Below are positions 15,769 through 25,195 of a DNA stretch of 36,438 nt, piece by piece (within the stretch, counting starts at the first letter, position 1; every line of letters begins with the position of its first letter). Both the position numbers and the translations under genes were made by a program. The notes beneath the pieces were generated by a model. That model searched no databases. It was not told the origin of the DNA and worked only from the letters and a program-made list of their open reading frames with translations. Source of the stretch: Bacilli bacterium (GTDB taxonomy: Bacteria; Bacillota; Bacilli; Bacillales; Amphibacillaceae); the NCBI GenBank assembly GCA_012838505.1, contig DUPD01000055.1:1-36438 (forward strand), in the 5' to 3' direction.

Positions 15769-16110
15769 CTAAAATCGCTAATTAAATACGATTCGTAAGA
15801 TTTTAGCCTGATTGCTATACCGAAATCTGATGATTAGCGCGTATTCGTTAGACTCCAACCTGATTATGTGAACGGTATCTGACGATTAGCCCTTATTCGT
15901 GAGAAATCACACCGAAGCAGAGGACGATATCTGACGATTAGCCCTTATTCGTGAGAAATCACATCGAAGCAGAGGACGATATCTGACGATTAGCACCTAT
16001 TCGTGAGAAATCACACCGAAGCAGAAGACGATATCTGACGATTAGCACCTATTCGTGAGAAATCACATCGAAGCAGAGGACGATATCTGACGATTAGCGT
16101 GTATTCGTTG
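15769..16110. repeat. Tandem array of a 52-bp unit, about 6.5 copies
   Basis: Units start at 15769, 15821, 15873, 15925, 15977, 16029 and 16081, exactly 52 bases apart. The four middle copies are nearly identical and read CGATATCTGACGATTAGC, then a short variable triplet, TATTCGTGAGAAATCAC and ACCGAAGCAGAGGA. The outer copies are progressively degenerate. Each unit holds an imperfect palindrome (ACGATTA ... TATTCGT). There is no gene in 15674-16257 and no spacer, so it is not CRISPR. It lies between two minus-strand genes, the SurA-like lipoprotein and ydjO. Confidence 0.93.
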
Positions 16111-16208
16111 CTCGACTCATCGCATTCCCACAGAGCAGGGCACGATTAACACACGAGAAAACGATTAATGTCCATCGATCCACAGTAATTAATTTTTGAC
16201 AAAAAGAA

Positions 16209-16230
16209 AAAACCGGTATACACCAGTTTT
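16209..16230 (-). terminator. Terminator of the ydjO-like gene
   Basis: On the minus strand AAAACTGG pairs with CCGGTTTT, with one G-U wobble, followed by TTCTTTTTG. It lies 28 bases after the gene's stop. Confidence 0.75.
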
Positions 16231-16257
16231 GACCGACTTACTTATTTAAAATGATTG

Positions 16258-16443
16258 CTACTTTGTGATCTTAGGAAGTACTTTTGTTTCTTGAACCATC
16301 TCTGATTCACAAAGTGGACAAGCTGGTTTTTCATCAAATGAATAATCGACACGCATCCACCCTGCACACTCTTCACTTGTACACGACCAAATTTTTGTGT
16401 CTACTTCTTCAACAGGCTCACGTCTATTATTATAATAAGCCAT
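16258..16443 (-). CDS. ydjO: YdjO-family small zinc-ribbon-like protein
   Basis: From the ATG at 16441-16443 (a GGGGTGG ribosome site before it) the product is 61 residues: MAYYNNRREPVEEVD, then WSCTSEECAGWMRVDYSF, PACPLCESEM and a final LPKITK. The four cysteines in two C-x4/2-C pairs suggest a bound zinc. B. subtilis YdjO is described as cold-inducible; its function is unknown. A frame starting 29 codons earlier has no ribosome site. A good sigma-A promoter lies about 35 bases upstream. Confidence 0.85.
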   Translation of the reverse strand: MAYYNNRREPVEEVDTKIWSCTSEECAGWMRVDYSFDEKPACPLCESEMVQETKVLPKITK

Positions 16444-16474
16444 CAAACCACCCCTTTCTTGGGTCCATAACCCT

Positions 16475-16503
16475 ATTATACGTCTTTTTCGAAAATAAAA
16501 CAA
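16475..16503 (-). promoter_or_regulatory. Sigma-A promoter for ydjO
   Basis: On the minus strand TTGTTT (16498-16503) and a perfect TATAAT (16475-16480) stand 17 bases apart, about 32 bases before the ATG. Confidence 0.65.
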
Positions 16504-16765
16504 AACGCAAGCAAAAAATTGCACACTCATCTAGTTGACGACCATCAAAAATAGGCGTAAGCTTGTTATCTAACGTCCCGAAACAAAAAAACCATTTAAC
16601 TAGTTTAAAAATAGGTCTTTAGAATCATGCATTATTCTCCGATTTACCTTATAATGAAAACGGTTACAATTTTGGAATATATGTCTCTTCTTAGGAAAAT
16701 GAATACTCAGATTCATGCTCTCAGTAGAGATAGCGTATTTTTCAAATTAGATTGTCCCCCTTATT

Positions 16766-16803
16766 GGCATCCAATCCATCGAAGAATTGGGTGCTCTTTT
16801 TTT
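16766..16803 (+). terminator. Terminator-like hairpin in the leader of the aldo/keto reductase gene
   Basis: GGCATCCAAT (16766-16775) pairs with ATTGGGTGCT (16786-16795), ten pairs with two G-U, and CTTTTTTT follows. There is no plus-strand gene upstream that it would end (the 447-base stretch 16444-16890 holds no convincing gene). A possible -10, TATAAT, sits at 16652-16657 without a good -35. It may be an attenuator in a leader of about 230 bases, or the relic terminator of a lost gene. Confidence 0.6.
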
Positions 16804-16890
16804 GTCAAAAATAATCATGAGCAGATCACTTATCATACGAAGAATATCTGCTATGCTAAAACTAGATTAGTGAAAAGGAGTGTTATCAAT

Positions 16891-17814
16891 ATGCATTATC
16901 GAAAAATTGGTCAGACAGATTTAGCCGTTTCTGTGATTGGTGTTGGAACTTGGCAATTCGGTGGCGAATGGGGTGTCGATTTTACCCAAAATCAAGTCGA
17001 TAAAATTTTAAACCAAGCCCGCGAAGAAGGAATTAACTTAATTGATACTGCGGAATGTTATGGCGATCACCTTTCAGAGCGATTAATTGGTGACTATTTA
17101 AAACGGTACGATCGCGAAGATTGGATCATTGCGACTAAGTTCGGACACCATTTCCACTCAGCTTTTGAGCGGACACGTCACGTTGATCCCGCTTCAGTCC
17201 TCAAACAGTTGGACAATTCATTAAAAGCGCTTAACACCGATTATATCGACCTCTATCAATCGCATTCCCTAACGGACGATGAATTCGACAACGACAAGCT
17301 TTGGACGATGCTCGACAAACAGAAACAAGCCGGAAAAATTCGTTACTTAGGACTCTCGTTACAAAATGATGCCAGCATTCAGCAAACGAAAGCCGCCAAA
17401 CAAGTCGGTGCAGACGCGCTACAAATTGTTTATAATCGCTTAACACGCACACCTGAAGCAGATATTTTCCCAATTGCAGAAAAAGATCAGCTCGGTATCC
17501 TTGCCCGCGTACCACTCGCAAGCGGCTACTTAAGTGGAAAATATCAACCAGGCGCAACATTCAACGCCAATGATGTTCGCTCCCGCTACGATCAAACAGA
17601 ACAAAAGCAAATGCTCGAAAAAGTTGCAAAAATTAGCCGAGACGAAGTGCCAGAAAATGTACCAATGGCAACATGGGCACTCGCATGGTGCTTGCAACAC
17701 CCAGCCGTCACAACCGTCATTCCAGGCTGCAAAACACCAGAACAAGTCACCAACAACGCATTAGCAGCCAAACTTGATCTCGTCTCAACAGACCACCCAC
17801 AATTCGTAAAATAA
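16891..17814 (+). CDS. Aldo/keto reductase
   Basis: The ATG at 16891 follows AAAAGGAG by nine bases; the open frame runs farther upstream but without a ribosome site. The 307-residue protein starts MHYRKIGQTDLAVSVIGVGT and has the family's catalytic elements: D and Y in DTAECYG, K in IATKFGHH and H in DLYQSHS, and the NADPH-binding C-terminus with VIPGCKTPEQVTNN. It should be a cytosolic (beta/alpha)8-barrel oxidoreductase. The substrate cannot be told; the YhdN/YqkF-like group is the nearest. It stands alone between a leader terminator and a bidirectional terminator. Confidence 0.9.
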   Translation: MHYRKIGQTDLAVSVIGVGTWQFGGEWGVDFTQNQVDKILNQAREEGINLIDTAECYGDHLSERLIGDYLKRYDREDWIIATKFGHHFHSAFERTRHVDPASVLKQLDNSLKALNTDYIDLYQSHSLTDDEFDNDKLWTMLDKQKQAGKIRYLGLSLQNDASIQQTKAAKQVGADALQIVYNRLTRTPEADIFPIAEKDQLGILARVPLASGYLSGKYQPGATFNANDVRSRYDQTEQKQMLEKVAKISRDEVPENVPMATWALAWCLQHPAVTTVIPGCKTPEQVTNNALAAKLDLVSTDHPQFVK

Positions 17815-17817
17815 CCT

Positions 17818-17860
17818 AAAAAGACGTTGGTTTTGTTAAAAACTCACCAACGTCTTTTTT
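17818..17860. terminator. Bidirectional terminator between the aldo/keto reductase and glpK
   Basis: AAAAAGACGTTGGT (17818-17831) pairs with ACCAACGTCTTTTTT (17846-17860) over 14 bp, with T runs on both strands. It ends the two convergent genes. Confidence 0.92.
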
Positions 17861-17864
17861 CTGC

Positions 17865-19370
<1,506 letters not shown>

Positions 19371-19372
19371 CT

Positions 19373-19410
19373 AAAAAAAATACCCATACCATTTTATCAT
19401 AGGTACGGGT
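19373..19410 (-). terminator. Leader terminator of glpK (probable GlpP antitermination target)
   Basis: On the minus strand ACCCGTACC (19402-19410) pairs with GGTATGGGT (19382-19390), one G-U pair, followed by ATTTTTTTT. It lies between the glpK promoter and its ribosome site, so transcripts would stop before the gene unless antiterminated. In B. subtilis GlpP bound to glycerol-3-phosphate allows read-through at such leader terminators of glpFK and glpD. Assignment to GlpP is by layout. Confidence 0.75.
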
Positions 19411-19450
19411 CAATACTTGCGAAGGGATGCAGCTCGCTTGCTACCTCTCT

Positions 19451-19479
19451 ATCATAACCAACATTGAAAGCGTTATCAA
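19451..19479 (-). promoter_or_regulatory. glpK promoter with a perfect cre site over the -35
   Basis: On the minus strand TTGATA (19474-19479) and TATGAT (19451-19456) are 17 bases apart. TTGAAAGCGTTATCA at 19464-19478 fits the CcpA operator consensus WTGNAANCGNWNNCW at every position and covers the -35. Glucose repression of glpK by CcpA is therefore expected. Transcription should begin near 19444, leaving a leader of about 85 bases. Confidence 0.8.
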
Positions 19480-19644
19480 TAGTAATTTTCAACTTTTAGT
19501 ACATAATTAGCATTTTTTTAAGCCTTAACTCTCATTTAGAGATTAAACATATAATATTTTAGACAAATCGATCTCTTTCGGGTATAGTTAGGGGGGATTT
19601 CATCTTATTTTCAAAATTTTATAGTTAATTAAAAGATATTTTCA

Positions 19645-19653
19645 TGTTATGAT
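19645..19653 (+). promoter_or_regulatory. Candidate extended -10 promoter for ppc
   Basis: TGTTATGAT is an extended -10 about 115 bases before the ppc start; the bases 17 upstream (TTAATT) are a poor -35. The rest of 19480-19769 is AT-rich and shows no gene. Confidence 0.4.
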
Positions 19654-19769
19654 ACATTTATAGCTTTTTTGAAAACCAAATAAAAAGCATTTAACCAAAC
19701 GAGTAGACACCCGTAATCATTGTTAAATAAGGTTTTTTGTTGTTAAAATTTTTGAAAGGAAGTGACTTC

Positions 19770-22526
19770 ATGCAACAAACTGATTTGCAATTAAGTAACA
19801 TTACACTCAATCATGACGTCGAATATTTAAATAAAATTCTTGATGACGTGTTACGACATGAAGGTGGCGACGAACTATTAAACACCTTTATCCATTTCCG
19901 AACTTTATCTAAGGCATTACGCGACGATAAAGAAACGAACAATTTTGACCTTTTAAACAAAGAAATTAAAAAACTTGAACGACCGTTACGCGAAAAGATT
20001 ATCCGAGCTTTCTCTGTCAATTTACAGCTTTATAACATTGCTGAGCAAAACTATCGGATTCGCCGGAGACGGTACTATCAAATGCAAGATGATTCGGTGA
20101 TCCAACCACGTTCACTAGAAGAAGGTGTTAATCAACTTTTTGACAACAATATTTCGATTGAACAAGTTGAACGTGCACTTGAAAAACTATCATTAGAACT
20201 TGTGATTACGGCACACCCGACAGAGGCTACTCGACGAACGATGTTACGTAACCATCAAAAAATTGCCAATTTATTAAAACAACGTGAATATTCATACACA
20301 CGTTACGACAAAAAAGTCATTCAAGAAAAAATTGAATCTGAGATTACGATTTTATGGCAAACAGCTGAAATTCGTGAGAAAAAACCATCTGTTATGAAAG
20401 AAGTCTCGAACGGACTCTACTATTTTGAGAAAGCTCTCTTCGATGTCCTACCACTCATTCATCAAGATTTAGAAGAGCTGCTAGAAGATAAGTACAACCA
20501 TCGCTTTCATGTCCCATCTTTCTTGAGATTCGGCTCATGGATTGGTGGCGATCGTGACGGAAACCCATTTGTTAAAGCAGAAACAACGATGAAAACATTG
20601 AGAGAGCATCGCAATCTTGCCCTTTCTAAATATATTGAATCTGTTGAAAAACTACGGGATAAATTAAGTCAGTCTACGAAGAAAGTAAATGTAAGTGGCG
20701 CTTTAGTGAAGTCAATTGCTGAAGACCAAGCCGAATTAAACTACAATGGCTGGCATAAAGAAGATGAAGTCTATCGAGTCAAACTCGGCTTGATTTTACG
20801 TCGACTAAGACTAACATCACTTGAAGACGATAATGGCTACCGTGATGCACATGCATTACTAGATGACTTACTATTAATTCAAGACAGTATTGACATGCAC
20901 CACCCAACTCGAAATCCAATCAAATTGTTAAGAACGGTCATCCGACAAGTTGAGCTTTTTGGTTTCCACTTAGCAACACTAGATATTCGTAATCATAGTG
21001 GTGAACATGAAAATACGGTTTCGGAAATTTTCCGTTTAGTTGGTATCACTAGTGACTATAAAGATTTAGATGAAGAAGCAAAAATTGAAACATTAATCAA
21101 TGTACTCGAGGACCCTCGCCCACTCATATCAATTTATGATGAGTTTTCTCCAGAAACACAAGAGATGATCGAAACATTCCGGACGATCAAAGAGGCGAAA
21201 GACAAATTCGGTGAACGAGCGATTGAAGTTTACTTAGTTAGTATGACAACTTCTGTAAGTGATGTCTTAGAAGTTCTCGTTCTTGCAAAAGAAGTTGGCT
21301 TATATCGCGTTTATCCAAATGGTCGAGTCAAGAGTCGCATCCATGTTGCGCCACTCTTAGAAACAATTGAAGACTTGAAATTTGGACCAAAACTAATCAA
21401 GCGACTATTTGATATTCCCTTATACCGCAAGCATTTGGAAGCACGAGGAGACTTGCAAGAAGTCATGCTTGGTTACTCAGATGGTAGTAAAGATGGCGGA
21501 AATATCACTGCCAATTGGGAGCTTTTCCAAACACAAGAAGAAATTCATTCAATCGCTGCTACTTATGGTGTCAAACTTAAATATTTCCATGGGCGTGGCG
21601 GCTCATTAGGACGAGGTGGTGGACCACTTTATTCAAGTATACTCTCACAACCTGTCATAACACTCGGTGATGGTGTTAAAATTACTGAACAAGGTGAAGT
21701 TCTATCATCACGCTATTTACTTTCAGATATCGCATACCGAAGCCTTGAGCAAGCAACATCCGTGTTGCTCACTTCAATTGGTGGAATTATGCAAACTGAC
21801 AAGCAAGAACAAATGCCAACAAAAGAAGCCCATGATGCGCTTGCCTATGCATCAGACGTCGCCTTTAAAAAATATCAAGACCTTGTTTTTGGCGATCCGG
21901 ATTTCTTAAAATATTTCAACCAAGGCACACCTTTAAATGAACTTGGTGAACTCAACATTGGTTCGCGCCCGATGAAGCGTAAAGGTAGCGAAAAATTCGA
22001 GGACTTACGAGCAATTCCATGGGTATTCGCTTGGACGCAATCCCGTCAGTTAATCCCAGCATGGTACGCTACTGGAACAGGCTTAAAAGCATATATCGAT
22101 AAAACAAATGATATCGAATTAATGCGTGAAATGTATGCTCACTGGCCATTCTTCCAAGCAACGATTAATAACTTACAAATGGCCTTAACAAAGGCAGACT
22201 TGGATATCGCACAAGCTTACACAGAAATGGTTGATGATGTTGAAGTTGCCGATCGCATTTTCAACGACATCAAAGCTGAATATGAGCTGACTAAAGAATT
22301 AGTTTTAGACATTACTCAACAAGAAGAGCTCATGGATCATCAACCGAATATTAAAGAGTCGGTTCGATTAAGAAATCCACTAGTCGATCCACTTAATTTA
22401 ATTCAAGTTCAATTGTTGAATCAGCTTCGTCTTTTAGATGATGAAGATCAAGAATATACAAAATTACTTGAAGAAGTCTTACTAACGATCAATGGAATTG
22501 CAGCTGGATTACGCAATACTGGTTGA
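19770..22526 (+). CDS. ppc: Phosphoenolpyruvate carboxylase
   Basis: The 918-residue protein starts MQQTDLQLSNITLNHDVEYL from an ATG seven bases after AAAGGA; the frame begins 11 codons earlier at a TTG with no good ribosome site. It has the catalytic histidine H149 in VITAHPTEATRRT, RFGSWIGGDRDGNP, the GYSDGSKDGGN segment, the glycine-rich loop FHGRGGSLGRGGGP, and ends GIAAGLRNTG, the conserved PEPC C-terminus. It makes oxaloacetate from PEP and bicarbonate to refill the TCA cycle. B. subtilis uses pyruvate carboxylase instead, so a PEPC gene is a distinguishing feature. A terminator follows 17 bases after the stop. Confidence 0.98.
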   Translation: MQQTDLQLSNITLNHDVEYLNKILDDVLRHEGGDELLNTFIHFRTLSKALRDDKETNNFDLLNKEIKKLERPLREKIIRAFSVNLQLYNIAEQNYRIRRRRYYQMQDDSVIQPRSLEEGVNQLFDNNISIEQVERALEKLSLELVITAHPTEATRRTMLRNHQKIANLLKQREYSYTRYDKKVIQEKIESEITILWQTAEIREKKPSVMKEVSNGLYYFEKALFDVLPLIHQDLEELLEDKYNHRFHVPSFLRFGSWIGGDRDGNPFVKAETTMKTLREHRNLALSKYIESVEKLRDKLSQSTKKVNVSGALVKSIAEDQAELNYNGWHKEDEVYRVKLGLILRRLRLTSLEDDNGYRDAHALLDDLLLIQDSIDMHHPTRNPIKLLRTVIRQVELFGFHLATLDIRNHSGEHENTVSEIFRLVGITSDYKDLDEEAKIETLINVLEDPRPLISIYDEFSPETQEMIETFRTIKEAKDKFGERAIEVYLVSMTTSVSDVLEVLVLAKEVGLYRVYPNGRVKSRIHVAPLLETIEDLKFGPKLIKRLFDIPLYRKHLEARGDLQEVMLGYSDGSKDGGNITANWELFQTQEEIHSIAATYGVKLKYFHGRGGSLGRGGGPLYSSILSQPVITLGDGVKITEQGEVLSSRYLLSDIAYRSLEQATSVLLTSIGGIMQTDKQEQMPTKEAHDALAYASDVAFKKYQDLVFGDPDFLKYFNQGTPLNELGELNIGSRPMKRKGSEKFEDLRAIPWVFAWTQSRQLIPAWYATGTGLKAYIDKTNDIELMREMYAHWPFFQATINNLQMALTKADLDIAQAYTEMVDDVEVADRIFNDIKAEYELTKELVLDITQQEELMDHQPNIKESVRLRNPLVDPLNLIQVQLLNQLRLLDDEDQEYTKLLEEVLLTINGIAAGLRNTG

Positions 22527-22542
22527 TAAACTAGACTTAAAG

Positions 22543-22571
22543 CCTCTCTATTATCGAATAGAGAGGTTTTT
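22543..22571 (+). terminator. Terminator of ppc
   Basis: CCTCTCTATT (22543-22552) and AATAGAGAGG (22557-22566) form a perfect 10-bp stem with a 4-base loop, followed by TTTTT. Confidence 0.93.
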
Positions 22572-22590
22572 GATTGAAAAAAATTATCTT

Positions 22591-22692
22591 ATGACAAAGA
22601 AAGACAAAATTAGACAGTTATCGCTATATACAATCCGCTCATCTTCGCCTAAACTAAAAAAGATCAATAAAAAAGGAGGGCAAGCTCGATAA
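22591..22692 (+). CDS. Possible 33-residue basic peptide before the Spo0E-like gene
   Basis: An ATG frame encodes MTKKDKIRQLSLYTIRSSSP and ends KKGGQAR. It is rich in lysine and arginine, matches no family I know and has no ribosome site at its ATG. Its end carries the AAGGAGG used by the next frame. It may be a chance frame or a leader peptide. Confidence 0.2.
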   Translation: MTKKDKIRQLSLYTIRSSSPKLKKINKKGGQAR

Positions 22693-22862
22693 AAACGTTT
22701 GCTAATTGTCGTTTAACGACTAAAACAACACTAGAAATAGAACAATTAAGAAGTGACATGTATCAAAAGTACCTTGAAACAAATGATCCAAAAGCACTTG
22801 TGGCAATTTCACAAGAACTTGACCAAGCGATTAACACGTTATATCTCTCCAAAACTATCTAG
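22689..22862 (+). CDS. Spo0E-like aspartyl-phosphate phosphatase with an apparent AUA start
   Basis: Eight bases after a perfect AAAAGGAGGG a frame reads (I)KTFANCRLTTKTTLEIEQLR, SDMYQKYLET and ends KALVAISQELDQAINTLYL, 57 residues. The Spo0E family is 50-90 residues long and has the signature S-Q-E-L-D-x-x-I-N, present here with the key D45. These enzymes dephosphorylate Spo0A~P and delay sporulation. The codon at the expected place is ATA and no in-frame ATG, GTG or TTG lies near the ribosome site; the first ATG is at codon 24. So it either uses the rare AUA start or its start has been lost by mutation. Confidence 0.65.
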   Translation: MKTFANCRLTTKTTLEIEQLRSDMYQKYLETNDPKALVAISQELDQAINTLYLSKTI

Positions 22863-23006
22863 TCTATATTTGAGATTAACTCGTTTCACATCGATCATTT
22901 CCTCTTCTCTTTCGTTGTTTTATCAAAAAAATTTTACATTTGAATCGGCTTAAACGTGAAGGTTTATTTAACTTGACCAAAAATCAAGCCAACAAATGAT
23001 TTAACC

Positions 23007-23035
23007 AAGCTAATTTAAATTAGCTTATTTTTTTT
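23007..23035 (+). terminator. Terminator after the Spo0E-like gene
   Basis: AAGCTAATTT and AAATTAGCTT form a 20-base perfect palindrome (23007-23026) followed by ATTTTTTTT. It lies 145 bases after the Spo0E-like stop; the sequence between has no gene that I can support. Confidence 0.7.
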
Positions 23036-23041
23036 CCACAA

Positions 23042-23148
23042 AAAAACACGAACAATGATGTTAATGTTAGACCCATGATTTCTACTCTGGGTGGGATACC
23101 TTCCGATTAAGCAGAAGATTAACATCATTACGATTCGTTCGTGTTTTT
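23042..23148. repeat. 107-bp inverted-repeat element serving as pgcA terminator
   Basis: The ends AAAAACACGAAC (23042-23053) and GTTCGTGTTTTT (23137-23148) pair perfectly, as do the inner arms AATGATGTTAAT (23054-23065) and ATTAACATCATT (23118-23129); a 7-base bulge lies between on the right. The centre (GATTTCTACTCTGGGTGGGA) resembles the element at the right edge of the window. On the minus strand the long stem and T6 run end 28 bases past pgcA, so it probably also terminates that gene. Confidence 0.8.
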
Positions 23149-23176
23149 AATTAAATATTGATATTTTGAAATGATT

Positions 23177-24919
23177 CTATTCGGCTAAAAAATCATCTAC
23201 GCGGTTCATGATTTCGGATTCTAATTTTGTCAGTTTCGCTTTTGCTGTTGCTTCGTCATCCCCATTAACCGCAAAATAAAACTTGATTTTTGGTTCTGTT
23301 CCTGATGGACGAGCACAGAGCCACGATCCATCTGCTAAGAAATATTTTAACACATTTGATTTTGGTAGCGTAATTGATTCGACCTGAGCTGATTCGACAT
23401 TTGTTCGCTGACTACTTTGATAATCCTCAATTGTAACAACCTGCTGATCTATCACGGTAGCAGGCGGATTGTCTCTAAAGTCAACAAGTAATGCTTCAAT
23501 TTGTTCAGCCCCAGCCTTACCCTTTAAAGTAATCGAACGAAGCGACTCATAATAGTAACCATACTTCTCAAAAATCTCCTGCAAGCCTTGGTAAAGTGTC
23601 ATTCCCTTTTGCTTGTAATATGCAGCAACTTCAGCAATTAACATGCTTGCTTGAACCGCATCCTTATCACGAACAAAGTCACCGACTAAATAACCGTAAC
23701 TTTCTTCATAACCAAACAAGAATTGACGCTCACCCGTTTCTTCGTACTCTTTAATTTTTTCACCAATAAATTTAAAACCTGTTAATGTATCAACTGTATC
23801 TAATCCGTGGACTGTTCCAATCTTTCGGCCAATTTCGCTCGTAACGATTGTTTTTAACACCGTTGCATTTTTCGGTAGTTCATCTTTAGCTTGCTTTGCT
23901 TCAATTAAATAATCGAGCATCAATGCACCGACTTGATTTCCAGTTAAAACAATATACTTACCTGACGCATCTTTAGTCGCAACACCAACACGATCCGCAT
24001 CAGGGTCTGTTCCAATTAATATATCTGCACCCGACTTCTCACCTTGCTCAATCGCTAGAGCAAATGCAGCATGCTCCTCAGGATTCGGTGATTCAACCGT
24101 ACTAAAGTTTGGATCCGGTTGTTCTTGCTCTTTTACCACATCAATTTGCTTAAAGCCCATTGCTTTAAGTGCTTTACGAATTGGAATATTTCCAGTTCCA
24201 TGAAGTGGTGTGAAAATAATTTTAAAATCATCTGCAACTTGCTCAATCATTTCCGGCTGTTGCACGATTGTCAGTAAGTTTTCTTGATAGGCACGATCAA
24301 CTTCGGCACCAATCATTTCAATTAGACCAGCTGCTTTTAATTCAGTTTCATCTTTAACATCAACGACTAACTCATTCTCAATTGCATCGACTTTAGCAAT
24401 GATTTCTGCAGCCATATCAAGTGGAATTTGACCCCCATCATCATTATAAACTTTAAAACCATTGTACTCGGGTGGATTATGACTTGCGGTAATCATAATT
24501 CCGCTATACGCACGAAGATGGCGAACAGCAAATGATAGCTCTGGAGTTGAACGTAATGATTCGAAAACGTAAGCATGAATCCCATGTGTTGCTAAAGTCT
24601 TAGCTGCTTCCATCGCGAATTCCGGCGATTTAAATCGTGAATCATAAGCAATCGCAACACCACGCTTAGCCGCTTCTTCCCCTTTTGCTAAAATATATTG
24701 CGCCAGACCAGCAGTTGCCTTTCGGATCGTATAGATATTCATTCGATTTGTTCCAGGCCCTAACACACCACGCATACCACCTGTTCCAAATTCTAAATTT
24801 TTATAAAAACTGTCTTCTAATTTTTTCTCATCACTTCTAATTTCATTTAGTTGGTCGCGTAATTCATTATCTAAACCTTGATAATGATCCCACTTTTCAA
24901 ATTGAGTTTGCCAAGCCAA
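23177..24919 (-). CDS. pgcA: Phosphoglucomutase/phosphomannomutase PgcA
   Basis: The 580-residue protein is an alpha-phosphohexomutase: catalytic S146 in [16 protein letters not shown], the magnesium loop GTDPDADR with D305, D307 and D309, the sugar loop [11 protein letters not shown] and the phosphate loop [11 protein letters not shown] near the end. It interconverts glucose-1-phosphate and glucose-6-phosphate, and would link galactose (Leloir) products of the neighbouring galactan genes to glycolysis and to UDP-glucose. Length equals B. subtilis PgcA (581). Start is TTG, nine bases after AGGAGG. A terminator separates it from the galactan cluster upstream, so it is a separate unit. Confidence 0.96.
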   Translation of the reverse strand: MAWQTQFEKWDHYQGLDNELRDQLNEIRSDEKKLEDSFYKNLEFGTGGMRGVLGPGTNRMNIYTIRKATAGLAQYILAKGEEAAKRGVAIAYDSRFKSPEFAMEAAKTLATHGIHAYVFESLRSTPELSFAVRHLRAYSGIMITASHNPPEYNGFKVYNDDGGQIPLDMAAEIIAKVDAIENELVVDVKDETELKAAGLIEMIGAEVDRAYQENLLTIVQQPEMIEQVADDFKIIFTPLHGTGNIPIRKALKAMGFKQIDVVKEQEQPDPNFSTVESPNPEEHAAFALAIEQGEKSGADILIGTDPDADRVGVATKDASGKYIVLTGNQVGALMLDYLIEAKQAKDELPKNATVLKTIVTSEIGRKIGTVHGLDTVDTLTGFKFIGEKIKEYEETGERQFLFGYEESYGYLVGDFVRDKDAVQASMLIAEVAAYYKQKGMTLYQGLQEIFEKYGYYYESLRSITLKGKAGAEQIEALLVDFRDNPPATVIDQQVVTIEDYQSSQRTNVESAQVESITLPKSNVLKYFLADGSWLCARPSGTEPKIKFYFAVNGDDEATAKAKLTKLESEIMNRVDDFLAE

Positions 24920-25046
24920 ACTGAATCGCCTCCTGTAAATCTATATATTGTTTATGATCCGAATCTATTATATCAAATATATGGCCACATTTGTAAAAAG
25001 CTCAAAAAAACAAACTACTTTTCCTTGTTTTCTTTGATAAATCCTA

Positions 25047-25126
25047 TCTCAAGTTCAATGATTTGCTCTCAAGTTCAGCGATTTGCTCTTAAGTTCAACG
25101 ATTTGCTCTTAAGTTCGGCAAAATAC
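25047..25126. repeat. Short tandem array of a 20-bp unit, about four copies
   Basis: Units TCTCAAGTTCAATGATTTGC, TCTCAAGTTCAGCGATTTGC and TCTTAAGTTCAACGATTTGC follow each other with exactly 20-base period, then a partial copy. The reverse complement carries GCA-AATC/ACTTGAGAGCA, sharing ACTTGAGAGCA with the array at 7398-7577, so both belong to one family. It lies in the 276-base gap between pgcA and the galactan cluster. Confidence 0.88.
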
Positions 25127-25144
25127 AAACAAGGCAAAAATTTT

Positions 25145-25181
25145 AAAAGCGCATCCACTCAGACTTGAGGGATACGCTTTT
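25145..25181 (-). terminator. Terminator of the galactan cluster
   Basis: AAAAGCGCATCC (25145-25156) pairs with GGATACGCTTTT (25170-25181); the single mismatch is a U-G wobble in the minus-strand RNA. A TTTTAAAATTTTT tract follows. It is 15 bases after the stop of the second GH42 gene. Confidence 0.85.
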
Positions 25182-25195
25182 TTCAACTCACTCTA

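Noticed and set aside
15769-16110. Possible CRISPR array or origin iterons
   Set aside because: The whole 52-base unit repeats, including the part that would be a spacer, and there is no cas, replication or partition gene nearby.
16627-16890. N-terminal extension of the aldo/keto reductase by 88 codons
   Set aside because: The extension contains a terminator hairpin, has no family similarity and no ribosome site, whereas ATG at 16891 has a strong one and begins at the family's usual N-terminus.
22492-22590. Coding extension upstream of the 33-residue basic peptide
   Set aside because: It overlaps the end of ppc out of frame and reads through the ppc terminator.
23042-23148. Small RNA gene with strong secondary structure
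   Set aside because: The centre is similar to dispersed repeat sequence and the stem fits a terminator position; no promoter is visible in front of it.
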